DNA of 64,000 nucleotides from Agrobacterium genomosp. 13 str. CFBP 6927 (GCA_900012615.1 LT009756.1:1762567-1826566), one strand, 5' to 3'. Counted from the first letter of the stretch, positions 47,677-58,146 are shown. Numbers and translations: made by a program. Notes: generated by a model not told the origin, from the letters alone.

Positions 47677-48618
47677 TCATAAGGGAGGGCGGGCCTCCGT
47701 ACGCTCTTCAGGTGACGCGCCGGTGACAGCGAGCGCGGAAAAATCAAAAAGCTTCGGATCGAGCAGATGCGACGGATTGACATGGGCAAGCGCCCTCAGC
47801 ATCACATCCTTGCGGCCGGGCATACGCCTTTCTATGTCGGCCAGCATCTCCTTCATCGCATTGCGCTGAAGCCCGTCCTGCGAGCCGCAGAGATCACAGG
47901 GAATGATCGGAAATTCCATCGCCGCCGCGAATTTCGCCATATCTTCCTCGGCGCAATAGGCAAGCGGGCGCATGACCATCAGGTCACCCTCATCATTCAA
48001 AAGCTTCGCCGGCATTCCGGCCAGCCGGCCGCCATGGAAGAAATTCATGAAGAAGGTCTCAAGAATATCCTCGCGATGATGGCCAAGCAGCAGCGCGTCG
48101 CAGCCCTCTTCCCGCGCGATGCGGTAGAGATTGCCGCGCCTGAGCCGCGAACAGAGCGAACAGTAAGTGCCGCCCGAAGGCACCTTTTCCTTCACCACGG
48201 AATAGGTGTCGCGATATTCGATGCGATGGGGGACACCGATCTTCGCCAGATACTCCGGCAACACGTGCTTGGGAAAATTCGGCTGGCCCTGATCGAGATT
48301 GCAGGCAACAAGTTCCACCGGCAAAAGGCCACGCCATTTGAGATCGAGCAGCAGCGCCAGCAGCCCATAGCTGTCCTTGCCGCCGGAAAGGCCGACAAGC
48401 CAGCGCTTCTGGCCATTCAGCATGCCGAAATCGGTAAAGGCCTGGCGCACATTGCGCAGCAGCCGTTTGCGCAGCTTGTTGAACGACACCGAACGCGGTG
48501 CATTGTCGAACAGGGGATGCGAGCTGCCGTTTTCTTCGGACGCTTCCTGATCCGCCCCAATCTGGTCGGCCCCGGCCTGATCTACAAAATCATCGATCTT
48601 GGTGAGAATGTTCATCAT
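47677..48618 (-). CDS. ttcA: tRNA 2-thiocytidine synthetase TtcA
   Basis: 313-residue PP-loop enzyme that adds sulfur to cytidine 32 of tRNA using an Fe-S cluster. PP-loop SGGKDS is at residues 78-83; cluster cysteines are C153, C156 (YCSLC) and C241/C244 (CDLC). ATG 48618 is chosen because GGAG lies 7 bases upstream. A variable N-terminal extension of about 40 residues precedes the core. Its cluster would come from the Suf system in this window. Confidence 0.94.
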   Translation of the reverse strand: MMNILTKIDDFVDQAGADQIGADQEASEENGSSHPLFDNAPRSVSFNKLRKRLLRNVRQAFTDFGMLNGQKRWLVGLSGGKDSYGLLALLLDLKWRGLLPVELVACNLDQGQPNFPKHVLPEYLAKIGVPHRIEYRDTYSVVKEKVPSGGTYCSLCSRLRRGNLYRIAREEGCDALLLGHHREDILETFFMNFFHGGRLAGMPAKLLNDEGDLMVMRPLAYCAEEDMAKFAAAMEFPIIPCDLCGSQDGLQRNAMKEMLADIERRMPGRKDVMLRALAHVNPSHLLDPKLFDFSALAVTGASPEERTEARPPL

Positions 48619-48679
48619 CAGCTCGCTCCGGCACGACTGCCGTTCTACATGCAGGCAATGCCCCCATCCGCCGGCAATA

Positions 48680-49609
48680 TCAAGCCCCGAATACCGACCA
48701 GCCGGTTTTCGTCGCCAGCATTTCCAGCGCATGTGACCCAAGCGCCGAATTGCCGACCTTGTTGAGGCCCGGTGACCAGACGGCGATGGACGCGTTCCCC
48801 GGCGCCACCGCCATGATGCCGCCGCCCACACCGCTCTTGCCCGGCAGACCGACATGATAGGCGAAATCACCCGATCCGTCATAATGGCCACAGGTCAGCA
48901 TTAGCGCATTGATACGCCGCGCCCGGCGGTCCGAGACGACCGTGTGGCCGGTCAGCGGATTGCGGCCGCGATTGGCGAGGAAGAGGCCGGCGCGGGAAAG
49001 CTGCGCGCAGGTCATGGAAAGAGCACACTGATGGAAATAAACGCCGAGCGTATATTCCACGGGGTGGTGCAGATTGCCGAAGGACCGCATGAAATTGGCA
49101 AGCGCGAAATTGCGGAACCCCGTCGCCTGCTCGGATTTTGCCACCGTGTCATCAATGCTGATCGTATCGTCATCGGCGAGATAACGGACGAAGCGCAGAA
49201 GCTCGCCAATCGCCTCGCGCGGCTGATGGCCGGAAAGAACGATATCGGTGACCACGATGGCGCCGGCATTGACGAAGGGATTGCGTGGGATTCCGTGCTC
49301 GTGCTCCAGCTGGACGATGGAGTTGAAGGAAGAGCCTGAAGGTTCGCGCCCCACCCGGTTCCACACCGTTTCCCCCGCCTTGCCGAGCGCCAGCGTCAGC
49401 ATGAAGACCTTGGAGATGCTCTGGATCGAAAACGGCGTGAGCGCATTGCCGGCCGTATAGGTGGTTCCATCGACAGTGGTGATGGCGATGCCGAACTGGT
49501 TGGGATCGACCTTGGCAAGTTCGGGAATGTAATCCGCAACCTTCCCCTCGCCGAGCCTCGGCGCCATGCTGTCATAGATGGAATCGACGATCGCCTGAAT
49601 GTCCTGCAT
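48680..49609 (-). CDS. glsA: Glutaminase A
   Basis: 309-residue serine-dependent beta-lactamase-fold glutaminase (glutamine to glutamate plus ammonia). Catalytic S64 and K67 lie in [21 protein letters not shown] and [12 protein letters not shown] are typical. ATG 49609 is used. It precedes ttcA by 61 bases on the same strand. Confidence 0.94.
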   Translation of the reverse strand: MQDIQAIVDSIYDSMAPRLGEGKVADYIPELAKVDPNQFGIAITTVDGTTYTAGNALTPFSIQSISKVFMLTLALGKAGETVWNRVGREPSGSSFNSIVQLEHEHGIPRNPFVNAGAIVVTDIVLSGHQPREAIGELLRFVRYLADDDTISIDDTVAKSEQATGFRNFALANFMRSFGNLHHPVEYTLGVYFHQCALSMTCAQLSRAGLFLANRGRNPLTGHTVVSDRRARRINALMLTCGHYDGSGDFAYHVGLPGKSGVGGGIMAVAPGNASIAVWSPGLNKVGNSALGSHALEMLATKTGWSVFGA

Positions 49610-49633
49610 GCAAAGCCTTCCCCACAAACAAAA

Positions 49634-49655
49634 AAGCCGCCCCGAAGGGCGGCTT
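49634..49655 (-). terminator. Terminator after rpsD
   Basis: On the minus strand AAGCCGCCC, a short loop, GGGCGGCTT, then a T-run. It lies between rpsD and glsA. Confidence 0.85.
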
Positions 49656-49677
49656 CCTGAATACTGAAACGCGTCGA

Positions 49678-50295
49678 TTAACGCGAGTAGAATTCGACGA
49701 CCAGATGCGGTTCCATGACGACCGGGTACGGAACGTCGGAGAGAGCCGGAACGCGGGCGTAGGTCGCAACCATCTTGTTGTGGTCAACTTCGATGTAGTC
49801 CGGAACGTCACGCTCAGCGAGCTGAACGGCTTCCAGAACGGTTACGAGCTGCTTGGACTTCTGGCGAACTTCGATAACGTCGCCCGGCTTGCAGCGGTAA
49901 GAACCGATGTTGACGCGAACGCCGTTAACCGTGACGTGGCCATGGTTGATGAACTGGCGCGACGCGAAAACGGTCGGAACGAACTTGGCGCGGTAGACGA
50001 TGGCGTCCAGACGCGACTCGAGCAGGCCGATCAGGTTCTCGGAGGTGTCACCCTTGCGACGGTTTGCTTCGTCGAAAGTGGCGCGGAACTGCTTTTCGCG
50101 CAGTTCGCCGTAGTAGCCCTTGAGCTTCTGCTTGGCGCGCAGCTGCGTGCCGAAGTCGCTCATCTTGCCCTTGCGGCGCTGGCCGTGCTGGCCCGGGCCG
50201 TATTCGCGGCGGTTAACCGGGGACTTCGGACGACCCCAGATATTTTCGCCCATGCGGCGGTCAATTTTATACTTAGCCGATTCGCGCTTGCTCAT
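49678..50295 (-). CDS. rpsD: 30S ribosomal protein S4
   Basis: 205-residue S4, which nucleates 30S assembly on 16S rRNA. N-terminus [21 protein letters not shown] and the S4 domain ([32 protein letters not shown]) are clear. It stands alone here with its own terminator, as in many alphaproteobacteria. Confidence 0.97.
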   Translation of the reverse strand: MSKRESAKYKIDRRMGENIWGRPKSPVNRREYGPGQHGQRRKGKMSDFGTQLRAKQKLKGYYGELREKQFRATFDEANRRKGDTSENLIGLLESRLDAIVYRAKFVPTVFASRQFINHGHVTVNGVRVNIGSYRCKPGDVIEVRQKSKQLVTVLEAVQLAERDVPDYIEVDHNKMVATYARVPALSDVPYPVVMEPHLVVEFYSR

Positions 50296-50746
50296 CGTAT
50301 TTCCTTCTCAAAAGGTTATGCCGGTTGTTGCCAAACCGGTTCAAGGAAACACGCCCTCCTCTGAAGCCCGTTTCAGGGCCTCTGACAGGCTTCTCACATG
50401 CAAATGGAGAAACCACGGGACATGTCGGTGATATTGACCGCCGAACGTCAGCTATTACACTGCAAGGCAGTCAACAAAACACACCGGACATCACTGCCCG
50501 GCGTTGGGGCGGCTTCTATAGTCGTTTTACAAATTTGTCAAACAGCGCCTGCCGATTTTTTTCTTGGACCTGCCCTTGAAAACATCGAGCGGCCACCCAT
50601 TTACCCATCGTGATCAGAACTCGGGCCCCTCTGACGTGTTACCGGACAACACGTGATGTCGAGTTTCTTTAGGTTGGGGCCCACGTATATTCTTGACACA
50701 CGTTCCCCATCCGCAAAGCCAACCTCGTCCGGCTAAAGGTTGACTG
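50296..50746. other. Intergenic region between rpsD and terC-like gene
   Basis: About 450 bases between divergent genes, presumably holding the rpsD promoter and leader and the promoter of the TerC-like gene. I looked for a manganese (yybP-ykoY) riboswitch, which precedes some TerC-family genes, and could not recognise its conserved core. No protein-coding frame is convincing. Confidence 0.4.
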
Positions 50747-51730
50747 ATGGAGTTCCTCCTCAACGATTTTCTCGGTACCCCCACATGGATGTGGGCGGTC
50801 TTCATTTCTCTCGTCCTTGGCCTCCTGGCGCTCGATCTCGGCGTGCTGCACAAGAATTCCAAGGAAATCGGCATTCGTGAAAGCCTGCTGATGTCCGGCT
50901 TTTACATCGCCATCGGCTTGGCCTTTGGCGGCTGGATCTGGTACCAGTCCGGCCAGCAGTCGGCGATGGAATATGTCACCGGCTTCGTGGTCGAAAAAAG
51001 CCTGGCGATGGACAATATCTTCATCATCGCCATGATCTTCTCCTATTTCGCCATTCCCCGCCAATATCAGCACCGTGTGCTGCTCTGGGGTATCCTCGGC
51101 GTCATCGTCCTGCGCGGCATCATGATCGCCGGCGGCGCGGCCATCGTCGAAAACTTCCACTGGGTGCTTTATCTCTTCGCGGCCTTCCTCGTCTTCACGG
51201 GCCTCAAGATGCTGTTCTCGTCCGACCATGACGAATCGGACATCGGCAATAACCGCATCCTGAAATTCCTGCGCAGCCGCCTGCCGGTGACGGAGAAGCT
51301 GCATGGCGAAAAATTCTTCGTCAAGGAAACGGATGCGACCACCGGCAAGCTGAAGACCTTCGTGACGCCGCTCTTCCTGGCGCTCATCATGGTCGAAATC
51401 GCCGACCTGATCTTCGCGGTCGATTCGATCCCGGCAATCTTCGCGATCACCACCGATCCGTTTATCGTCTACACCTCGAATATCTTCGCAATCCTTGGCC
51501 TGCGCGCCCTCTATTTTGCGCTCGCCGCCCTGATCCACCGCTTCGCTTATCTGAAATATGCGCTGGCTGCGGTTCTGGTCTTCGTCGGTTCGAAGATTTT
51601 CGTCGCCGACATGCTGGGCATCGCCAAGATCCCGCCCGCCGTCTCGCTCGGCGTCACCGTCGCCATCCTCGCAACCGGCATCATCGGTTCGCTGATCGCG
51701 ACACGGAAAGAAGTGAAGGCAGTCGAGTAA
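50747..51730 (+). CDS. TerC-family membrane protein (Alx-like)
   Basis: 327-residue protein with about nine membrane segments and the acidic residues typical of TerC (LLALDLGVLHKNSKE, FVVEKSLAMDNIFI, MVEIADLIFAVDSIPAIFAIT). The family handles metal ions, notably Mn export and metal insertion into exported proteins. AAGG lies about 8 bases before the ATG. A strong terminator follows. Confidence 0.92.
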   Translation: MEFLLNDFLGTPTWMWAVFISLVLGLLALDLGVLHKNSKEIGIRESLLMSGFYIAIGLAFGGWIWYQSGQQSAMEYVTGFVVEKSLAMDNIFIIAMIFSYFAIPRQYQHRVLLWGILGVIVLRGIMIAGGAAIVENFHWVLYLFAAFLVFTGLKMLFSSDHDESDIGNNRILKFLRSRLPVTEKLHGEKFFVKETDATTGKLKTFVTPLFLALIMVEIADLIFAVDSIPAIFAITTDPFIVYTSNIFAILGLRALYFALAALIHRFAYLKYALAAVLVFVGSKIFVADMLGIAKIPPAVSLGVTVAILATGIIGSLIATRKEVKAVE

Positions 51731-51741
51731 TGATGAGCAAG

Positions 51742-51772
51742 GAGGAGGCGATGACGCCTCCTCTTTCTTTTT
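51742..51772 (+). terminator. Terminator after terC-like gene
   Basis: Nine-base stem GAGGAGGCG / CGCCTCCTC with loop ATGA, then TTTCTTTTTT. Confidence 0.9.
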
Positions 51773-51854
51773 TGATAGTGAAAATATAAACTTCGGACTA
51801 TTGCTGCCGAGACGAAAATCTATTTGCTCCAATATAGAAACTCATTGCGTTAAG

Positions 51855-52373
51855 ATGACCTTTGAACTCGTAGATCAGGCCATTTCCGAACAGAAATTCT
51901 GGCGCACGAAGGAAATCCTTCAAGGCAGACTCAGCCATCCTGAAATCAATCTGGCGCTCTTTCAAAAATATGGCGAAGTGCTGCTTGAGATGAATGATCT
52001 CATCGAAGCGGGGCGTATGTTGTTCTGCTCAGGCGCAAGGGACGAGCGCTTCCGGGAAGCGATTGATATCTTCCTCTCAAGAAATGACAGGCGCGAACCG
52101 CAACGCTTTCTGGCGCAGTTGCCCTCTTCCATGAGACGGCAATGGCATCTGGCGGAGTTTATCGCTTCACCGGAATTCGAACGCAGCGGATGGACCGCGG
52201 CGCAGCTCTCCCACATCCTTCCAATACAAACGGATATTGGCGCTCGTCCCTATCAACGGTCGCATCGCATGACCTCGATATTGGTGATCGTCTCTTTGGT
52301 CTGCGTCCTGGCCCTCAGCCTTGTCGGCCTCTACACGACAATCGGCTCCGCAATGCGGCTTTTTGCAGAATAG
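51855..52373 (+). CDS. Hypothetical protein with C-terminal membrane anchor (172 aa)
   Basis: Starts MTFELVDQAISEQKFWRTKE. The N-terminal 120 residues are helical and resemble short TPR-like units (one around WRTKEILQGRLSHPEINLALFQKYGEVLLEM), recalling DUF6584 proteins; this is tentative. Residues about 142-163 (SILVIVSLVCVLALSLVGLY) form a membrane segment. GC content is lower than its neighbours. It is convergent with the HerA-like gene, 3 bases apart. Confidence 0.65.
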   Translation: MTFELVDQAISEQKFWRTKEILQGRLSHPEINLALFQKYGEVLLEMNDLIEAGRMLFCSGARDERFREAIDIFLSRNDRREPQRFLAQLPSSMRRQWHLAEFIASPEFERSGWTAAQLSHILPIQTDIGARPYQRSHRMTSILVIVSLVCVLALSLVGLYTTIGSAMRLFAE

Positions 52374-52376
52374 CGA

Positions 52377-53894
52377 TTACTCCGCCGCAAGCCGCGTATC
52401 ATCCTCAGCCGCATCCGCATCGCCGGGTGCGGTTTTTGCATCGAGATCGGGGAAAGCCACTATGCGCTTGCCGGAGAAGTCGGCATGCACCACCACAAGC
52501 TCCTTCTCTTCGAAGTAACCGAGCAATCGCCGCGCGCGGCGGGCGGAATGGGTGCCATAGGCCCGGGCAATGCGGGCATCCGATGGGCAGGGTTCTTCAC
52601 CCAGCGCCGCCTTGACCAGCAGCAGGAAGACCCCCTGCAGATCGTCGGAAACCGACATGGACAGTTCCAGCGCCTTTTCCCAGCCTTCGCTCGCCGCCAT
52701 CGCCGCATCCACACCGGAGCGGGCAATCGCCACCTGTCGGCGGAATTCCGCCAGCGTCATCGGCGTGCCGGGAATACGGCGCATGCGGGCGCGCACCAGA
52801 AAATCCTGATAAAGCACCGCATCGGTGCGGTAGGCCGATTGCGGATCGTCGAGAATTTCAACGAGAACCGCACCGATCTTTTCCTCACGTTCTTCCGGCG
52901 TCAGTTCCGGCTGACCTGCGCGCGGCGATTGCTCCGGTGAAGGACCGACGGCGGCGGGTGTGGAACGGGAGAGCTCTGCCAGAATATCCGTGGTCGGACG
53001 CGGCGCGGGCGGCGTGCGGCGCACGGCGGCGCGCGTAAACTCTTCCGGATCCGGCGTGAAGATCAGGTCCTCCACATCCTGCGGTGCATCCGGCAGCGGC
53101 ATCAGCTTCGGCGACGAGGAGCGCGCCGAGGTCTCCACCGCTCCAATGACGATGGGCAGCGGGCGACGCGACAGCGCCGGGCCGAGCGCCACGAAATTGC
53201 CGCGCTGCAGATCGCGAAACATTTCCGCCTGTCGCCGGTCCATGCCAAGAAGGTCAGCAGCGCGCGCCATGTCGATATCAAGAAAGGTGCGGCCCATCAG
53301 GAAGTTCGAGGCTTCCGCTGCCACGTTCTTGGCGAGCTTCGCCAGACGCTGCGTGGCGATGACGCCGGCAAGCCCGCGTTTACGCCCACGGCACATCAGA
53401 TTGGTCATGGCGCCGAGCGACGCCTTGCGGGCATCTTCCGTCACCTCGCCGCCGACGGAGGGCGCAAACATCTGCGCCTCGTCCACCACGACAAGCACCG
53501 GGTACCAGAATTCACGATCCGCATCGAACATGCCGTTGAGGAAGGCGGCGGCGGCCCGCATCTGCTGTTCGATATCAAGGCCTTCCAGCGTCAGCACGCA
53601 GGAAACGCGGTGCTGGCGAATGCGGTTGGCGATACCTGCAAGTTCCGCTTCGGTGCGCTCGCCATCCACCACCACATGACCGAACTTGTCGGAAAGCGTG
53701 ACGAAATCACCCTCGGGATCGATGATGACCTGTTGCACCCATTGCGCCGATTGCTCGAGCAGCCGGCGCAGAAGATGCGACTTGCCGGAACCGGAATTGC
53801 CCTGCACCAGCAAACGTGTCGCAAGCAATTCCTCGATATCGAGCTTGGCCTGCTGCCCGCCCGATAGAGTTCCCATGTCGATGCCGACCTGCAA
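52377..53894 (-). CDS. HerA/FtsK-like (DUF87) ATP-binding protein (505 aa)
   Basis: P-loop ATPase of the HerA-like DUF87 class. Walker A is GNSGSGKS (residues 32-39) and Walker B ends D138-E139 (VLVVVDEAQMFAP); the arginine-rich RKRGLAGVIATQR region follows. A long C-terminal part with winged-helix-like character (YGTHSARRARRLLGYFEEKE) follows. The TTG at 53894 is preferred since AGGA lies 8 bases upstream; an ATG at 53921 lacks a site. There is no NurA nuclease or phage-defence partner next to it, so a housekeeping DNA role is as likely as defence. Confidence 0.75.
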   Translation of the reverse strand: MQVGIDMGTLSGGQQAKLDIEELLATRLLVQGNSGSGKSHLLRRLLEQSAQWVQQVIIDPEGDFVTLSDKFGHVVVDGERTEAELAGIANRIRQHRVSCVLTLEGLDIEQQMRAAAAFLNGMFDADREFWYPVLVVVDEAQMFAPSVGGEVTEDARKASLGAMTNLMCRGRKRGLAGVIATQRLAKLAKNVAAEASNFLMGRTFLDIDMARAADLLGMDRRQAEMFRDLQRGNFVALGPALSRRPLPIVIGAVETSARSSSPKLMPLPDAPQDVEDLIFTPDPEEFTRAAVRRTPPAPRPTTDILAELSRSTPAAVGPSPEQSPRAGQPELTPEEREEKIGAVLVEILDDPQSAYRTDAVLYQDFLVRARMRRIPGTPMTLAEFRRQVAIARSGVDAAMAASEGWEKALELSMSVSDDLQGVFLLLVKAALGEEPCPSDARIARAYGTHSARRARRLLGYFEEKELVVVHADFSGKRIVAFPDLDAKTAPGDADAAEDDTRLAAE

Positions 53895-54020
53895 TGTTTC
53901 GTTCCTTGTCCTGCATGTCATCCGGCCGATTCCCGTGGCGGCGGCCGAACATGCTCTTTACCAAAAAATCGCCGATTGCGTCTGCCCCATGCCGGTAATG
54001 CACAGGCAATTACGCCCCAT

Positions 54021-54908
54021 CTATGCGGCTCCGGATGAGACCCGCAAAAATGCAAGCCGTCTGCCGAACACATTCAGCATCAGCCCGATGATGACCAATG
54101 CGGCGCCGACCACTTCAAAGACGGTGATATGCTCTGCGAAAGCAAGATAGGCGCTGATGAAACCGACAATCGGCACCAGCAGTGAAAACGGCGCCACCGT
54201 TCCGGCCGGATAACGCAGAAGCAGGTAACTCCAGATGCCCGCGCCAACGATGGTCGCGCCATAGGCCATGTAGATCACCACCAAAGCCATCGTCGGCGTC
54301 GCGTTGAACAGCCCTTCCGCAATCGCATCAGGTCCTTCCACCACCAGCGAAAGCAGGATCAACGGCAGAACCGGCACAAGGCTCGTCCATGCAACAAAGG
54401 AAACCGCATTCACCTGGCCGATGCGGCGGTTGACGATGTTGCCACAGGCCCAGGCAATGGCCGAGCCGACCCCCATCAGGAGCGGTATCAGCGCTGCCGC
54501 CGTCATGCGCTCCACGCCAATGACCGCCAGCCCGCCGAAAGCAATGATCGCGCCGACGATCTGCGAGGGCAACGGCCGCTCGCCAAGAAACACCACGGCA
54601 AGCGCCAGCGTGAAAAAGGCCTGCGACTGCATGACGAGCGAAGCAAGCCCCGCCGGCAGGCCAAGCTTGATGGCCGGGTAGAGCAGGCCGAACTGCACGA
54701 AACCCATCGCCATGCCGTAAACGATCATATGCCGCCACGGCACGTTGGGTTTCGGCAGGAAGAACACCAGGGGCACGGCCGCAAAGAGATAACGCACCCC
54801 CGTCAGGAACAATGGCGGCATATCGGCGACGCCAACCTTGATGACGACGAAGTTGAAGCCCCACAAAAACACGGTGATCAGGGCGAGAAGTATATGCGGC
54901 AATGCCAT
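54021..54908 (-). CDS. EamA/DMT-family exporter (295 aa)
   Basis: Ten membrane segments in two EamA repeats (ALITVFLWGFNFVVIKVG and ALIPLLMGVGSAIAWACG), typical of small-molecule exporters such as E. coli EamA for O-acetylserine and cysteine. Start at MALPHILLAL; in-frame upstream sequence overlaps the LysE gene. Thirty-five bases after the LysE-type gene on the same strand. Confidence 0.88.
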   Translation of the reverse strand: MALPHILLALITVFLWGFNFVVIKVGVADMPPLFLTGVRYLFAAVPLVFFLPKPNVPWRHMIVYGMAMGFVQFGLLYPAIKLGLPAGLASLVMQSQAFFTLALAVVFLGERPLPSQIVGAIIAFGGLAVIGVERMTAAALIPLLMGVGSAIAWACGNIVNRRIGQVNAVSFVAWTSLVPVLPLILLSLVVEGPDAIAEGLFNATPTMALVVIYMAYGATIVGAGIWSYLLLRYPAGTVAPFSLLVPIVGFISAYLAFAEHITVFEVVGAALVIIGLMLNVFGRRLAFLRVSSGAA

Positions 54909-54943
54909 TTTGTTGTGTCCGAATTTCAGGTGATCGAGGCGCT

Positions 54944-55582
54944 TTACGCCGAAACCGCCCTCTTCCAGCCGAAGGCTATGAGACCGGCACCGATCAGGAG
55001 ACCGCCGCCCGTGCGGTTGACGATGCGCTGAACCTTCGGCTTGCGGATCGTATTGCGGGCAGCACTTGCCAGAAGTCCATAAAGCGCCGCATTGACAGTG
55101 GCAAGCACCAGGAACGTCACCTCGAAAATCAGCACCTGCGGCCAGAAGGGCGATGTCGGCACCAGAAACTGCGGCAGGAAGGCCACGAAGAACACGATGC
55201 TCTTCGGGTTCAGCGCGGTGACGATATAGGCATGCAGGAAAATCTTGAGCGGCCTTTCGCGACCGGTCACGCCTGTCCCTTCCGCGCCCTCGCCGCTGAC
55301 CGGTGAACGCCACAGCTTGATGCCGAGATAGATGAGATAAGCCGCACCGATCCATTTCAGCCCGGTGAAAAGCGCCGCCGATGTGGCAAGCAGCGCGCCT
55401 AGCCCCAGCATCGAGGCCGTCATGGCGGTAAAATCACCAAGCGCCACGCCCGTCACCGTCGCCGTGCTCGCCTTGCGGCCATGGCCGAGCGCGTAGGAAA
55501 TCACCAGCAGGATCGTCGGTCCCGGAATGGCGAGCATGATGGCGGATGCGGCCACGAAGGCCAGCCAGTTTTCCAATGGCAT
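54944..55582 (-). CDS. LysE/RhtB-family amino-acid exporter
   Basis: 212-residue LysE-type translocator with six membrane segments and the signature ASAIMLAIPGPTILLVISYALGHG near the N-terminus. AGGAGA precedes the ATG. It is followed by an EamA exporter, giving a pair of metabolite exporters that may be co-transcribed. The substrate is unknown. Confidence 0.92.
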   Translation of the reverse strand: MPLENWLAFVAASAIMLAIPGPTILLVISYALGHGRKASTATVTGVALGDFTAMTASMLGLGALLATSAALFTGLKWIGAAYLIYLGIKLWRSPVSGEGAEGTGVTGRERPLKIFLHAYIVTALNPKSIVFFVAFLPQFLVPTSPFWPQVLIFEVTFLVLATVNAALYGLLASAARNTIRKPKVQRIVNRTGGGLLIGAGLIAFGWKRAVSA

Positions 55583-55767
55583 GATGGGTCTCCTCTATCC
55601 CGAGTCTTGAGCAAGCCACGGAAAATGTTTCGCTTCAAGCCGGATTTTACAAACCGTGCAGCACGCTTGTAACAACCCGAAAACGTCCCTGTAGTATCTT
55701 CCCCGCCGCCGGCGGGCAAAGTTCGATACGGCCCCTCCCGCATCTCTGCACGGGAGAGGCCGTCACA

Positions 55768-56007
55768 TCAAAACCGGGGCGCCCAATGAGGAACCTCCCA
55801 ATCCCGCCGTCGCTTTACGCGCGAGGGGTCAAGGCCGATATCGACCAGAAGGCGCTCCGGCAGATCGGCAGGATCAGTCGGCGGCGCACGCGGCACCAGT
55901 GCGGCAACGAGAACCGCCTTCAGGGTTTTCCAGACGCCGAATGTGACGAACAAGCGATCGACCGCATCCGGCAGCGCATATGCTACCAATGGTTGATTTT
56001 TCTGCAT
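55768..56007 (-). CDS. DUF1127-like small protein (79 aa)
   Basis: Starts MQKNQPLVAYALPDAVDRLF and carries a DUF1127-like motif LPERLLVDIGLDPSRV in the C-terminal half, with a basic RKRRD-type stretch after it (KRRRDW). The gene lies alone between convergent transporter genes and a weak small ORF. It is the second DUF1127-type protein in the window. Confidence 0.65.
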   Translation of the reverse strand: MQKNQPLVAYALPDAVDRLFVTFGVWKTLKAVLVAALVPRAPPTDPADLPERLLVDIGLDPSRVKRRRDWEVPHWAPRF

Positions 56008-56384
56008 GGGAAATCCATCCCGGCGCGGCAAGGCGGCCAGGTCCTTTATCGATGGAAAACGACATGCCGGAAGCGCGGACGCAGCAGCAGGGGCCACGCG
56101 GACGCACGATCACATGTCGAACGAAGTGAAAATGCCAAACGGCAAGGAAATCAGGCTTTAAGCCTTATCGGAGGGAGATGCCTCGGGTCACGTAGCCGCA
56201 GGACATCATGCCGGAAAGGCCTGACATGCCGTTAAGGCGTATATTCATATGATCAGTCATTCCACGCCTCCATTTATAGCGGTTACAGACGATGAGCATC
56301 TTACACAAGAAATACGGCGCGACAAGTGGTCGCAATCTCGAATTGCAAAAGACGGATAAATTAGATGCAAAAATACAACAGGCT
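56008..56384. other. Intergenic region between DUF1127-like gene and murI
   Basis: Contains a possible 31-residue minus-strand ORF (56165-56260) with a good ribosome-binding site, but otherwise no convincing gene. The stretch at 56200-56350 is AT-richer than its surroundings and probably carries the promoter of the minus-strand genes to its left. Confidence 0.4.
56165..56260 (-). CDS. Possible 31-residue peptide
   Basis: Starts MTDHMNIRLNGMSGLSGMM and ends YVTRGISLR. GGAGG lies 6 bases before the ATG, which is the main support. The methionine-rich composition and lack of a family leave it doubtful; it may be a leader peptide for the DUF1127-like gene downstream. Confidence 0.35.
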   Translation of the reverse strand: MTDHMNIRLNGMSGLSGMMSCGYVTRGISLR

Positions 56385-57206
56385 TCAGACCAACGACACA
56401 CTGAGGCCAAACCCCTGCATCAGCCGCCGCGTGGCGAAGTCGGGCTTGCCTGAGGTGAAGACGGCAAAGTCAAAACCATCGGGATGTTCCGCATCCTGTG
56501 GCAGCGGCACCAGATGGCGGGCGCGCCGGGCAATCGCCTCGGCAGGGTCGAGCCAGTCCACCGGCCAGGGGGCCAGCCTGCGAAACACATTGGCCATGAA
56601 GGGATAATGGGTGCAGGCAAGAACGACGATGTCGGTGCGCTTGCCATCGCTGTCGATGAAGCAGGGTTCGATTTCGGCAAGCACGGCTTCGTCCGAAACC
56701 GGCTCACCCCTGATCCAGCTTTCGGCCATGCGCGCCAGATTTTCCGATCCGACGAGCCGGACATGGCACTGGGTGGCGAAGGACTGGATAAGATCACGCG
56801 TATAGGCACGCTTGACGGTGCCCGGCGTCGCCAACACGGAAACGAGGCCGGAACGGGTGCGCTCGGCGGCGGGCTTGATGGCGGGCACAGTGCCAACGAA
56901 GGTCATCTGCGGAAAGCGGGCGCGAAGGTCGGCCCCGGCCAGCGTGAAGGCGGTGTTGCAGGCGATGACGCAGACTTCGGGACTATAGTCTTCAAGCAGC
57001 TTTTCGAAGAGCGAAAGGATGCGCTCCTTCAACGCCTCCTCTTCCCAGCCGCCATAGGGAAAACCCGCATCGTCGGCCACATAGATGAAACCGCGCTCGG
57101 GCATCAGCACCCGCGCCTCGCGCAGCACGGTCAGCCCGCCAATGCCGGAATCAAACACCAGCACCGGTTTCAGCACATCGGCTGCGGCCTCACTCGTCTT
57201 CAGCAT
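56385..57206 (-). CDS. murI: Glutamate racemase
   Basis: 273-residue cofactor-free racemase making D-glutamate for peptidoglycan. Catalytic cysteines are C83 (IACNTAFTL) and C198 ([10 protein letters not shown]); D19 and S20 lie in [10 protein letters not shown]. Its start lies inside the 3' end of the methyltransferase gene (17-base overlap), so translation is coupled. Confidence 0.95.
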   Translation of the reverse strand: MLKTSEAAADVLKPVLVFDSGIGGLTVLREARVLMPERGFIYVADDAGFPYGGWEEEALKERILSLFEKLLEDYSPEVCVIACNTAFTLAGADLRARFPQMTFVGTVPAIKPAAERTRSGLVSVLATPGTVKRAYTRDLIQSFATQCHVRLVGSENLARMAESWIRGEPVSDEAVLAEIEPCFIDSDGKRTDIVVLACTHYPFMANVFRRLAPWPVDWLDPAEAIARRARHLVPLPQDAEHPDGFDFAVFTSGKPDFATRRLMQGFGLSVSLV

Positions 57207-58032
57207 TCTCCCCGGTTCCTTTCGGCAATGTTCCCTCTGCCGTTCCCGCCCGGCCTGCCTGCTTTGGCCATTGCCGGGGAAAACGGTCGAGCGAATTGAT
57301 CACGCCACGGACAACACTGATTTCCTGCTCGGAAAAACCGCGTCTCGACAGCACTGCGCGCAGGTTGTCGACCATTTTCGGCTTTTTTTCGGGCGGATGG
57401 AAATAACCGCGCGCATCGAGCGCCTCCTCGATATGCTCGAACAGGCCAAAGACCTGTTCCTTGGTCGAAGGCCGCTGCTCGACAGACTGGAAAAGCGTTT
57501 CGCCCAGATCGTCCATGCCGGATTTCATCCATTCATAAGACATCAAAAGCACGGCCTGCGCGATGTTAAGCGAGGCGAAAGCGGGATTGACCGGAAATGT
57601 CACGATCTCGTCGGCCAGCGCCACTTCCTCATTGGTAAGACCCCAGCGCTCGCGCCCGAACAGGATGCCGGTTCTTTCCCCCGTCTTGAACTTTGCACGC
57701 AACGTCTCGGCGGCGGTGACCGGAGCGCGGACCGGCTTGAACCCGTAACGCTCACGCGCGGTCGTCGCATAGACGAAGTTCAGGTCCTTGATCGCCTCTT
57801 CCAGCGTCTCGAACACCTTCGTCCCGTCAATGACGTGATCAGCCTTGGAAGCGGCGGCGCGGGCCTTCTCGCTCGGCCAGCCATCGCGCGGATTGACCAG
57901 GCGCAATTCGGCGAGCCCGAAATTGGCCATCGCCCGCGCCACCATGCCGATATTTTCGCCGAGCTGCGGTTCGACCAGAATGATCGCCGGGCCTTCCGCC
58001 ACAAGTTCAAGCTCGCTGTTTGTGCCTGCCAT
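57190..58032 (-). CDS. TrmJ-like tRNA 2'-O-methyltransferase (SpoU/SPOUT)
   Basis: 280-residue SPOUT enzyme, likely the tRNA Cm32/Um32 methyltransferase TrmJ. Knot motifs are [20 protein letters not shown] near the N-terminus and [17 protein letters not shown] then [14 protein letters not shown]. Start at [10 protein letters not shown]; the upstream in-frame extension is not conserved in style. It is first of a two-gene set with murI. With ttcA, it is a second position-32 tRNA modification enzyme in the window. Confidence 0.88.
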   Translation of the reverse strand: MAGTNSELELVAEGPAIILVEPQLGENIGMVARAMANFGLAELRLVNPRDGWPSEKARAAASKADHVIDGTKVFETLEEAIKDLNFVYATTARERYGFKPVRAPVTAAETLRAKFKTGERTGILFGRERWGLTNEEVALADEIVTFPVNPAFASLNIAQAVLLMSYEWMKSGMDDLGETLFQSVEQRPSTKEQVFGLFEHIEEALDARGYFHPPEKKPKMVDNLRAVLSRRGFSEQEISVVRGVINSLDRFPRQWPKQAGRAGTAEGTLPKGTGENAEDE

Positions 58033-58146
58033 CGTCGTTTGTCCGTGTGTTGAAGCGTCGCATCGGTTTTCGAGCCGATGCGCTAAAGCGCGCTTCACTG
58101 GCACAGATCGGCGCTAAAATCAAAGGCGGAGGGATGCAAGCACCCC

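Noticed and set aside
50640-50746. Manganese riboswitch before the TerC-like gene
   Set aside because: TerC-type genes can have one, but I could not recognise the conserved core bases.
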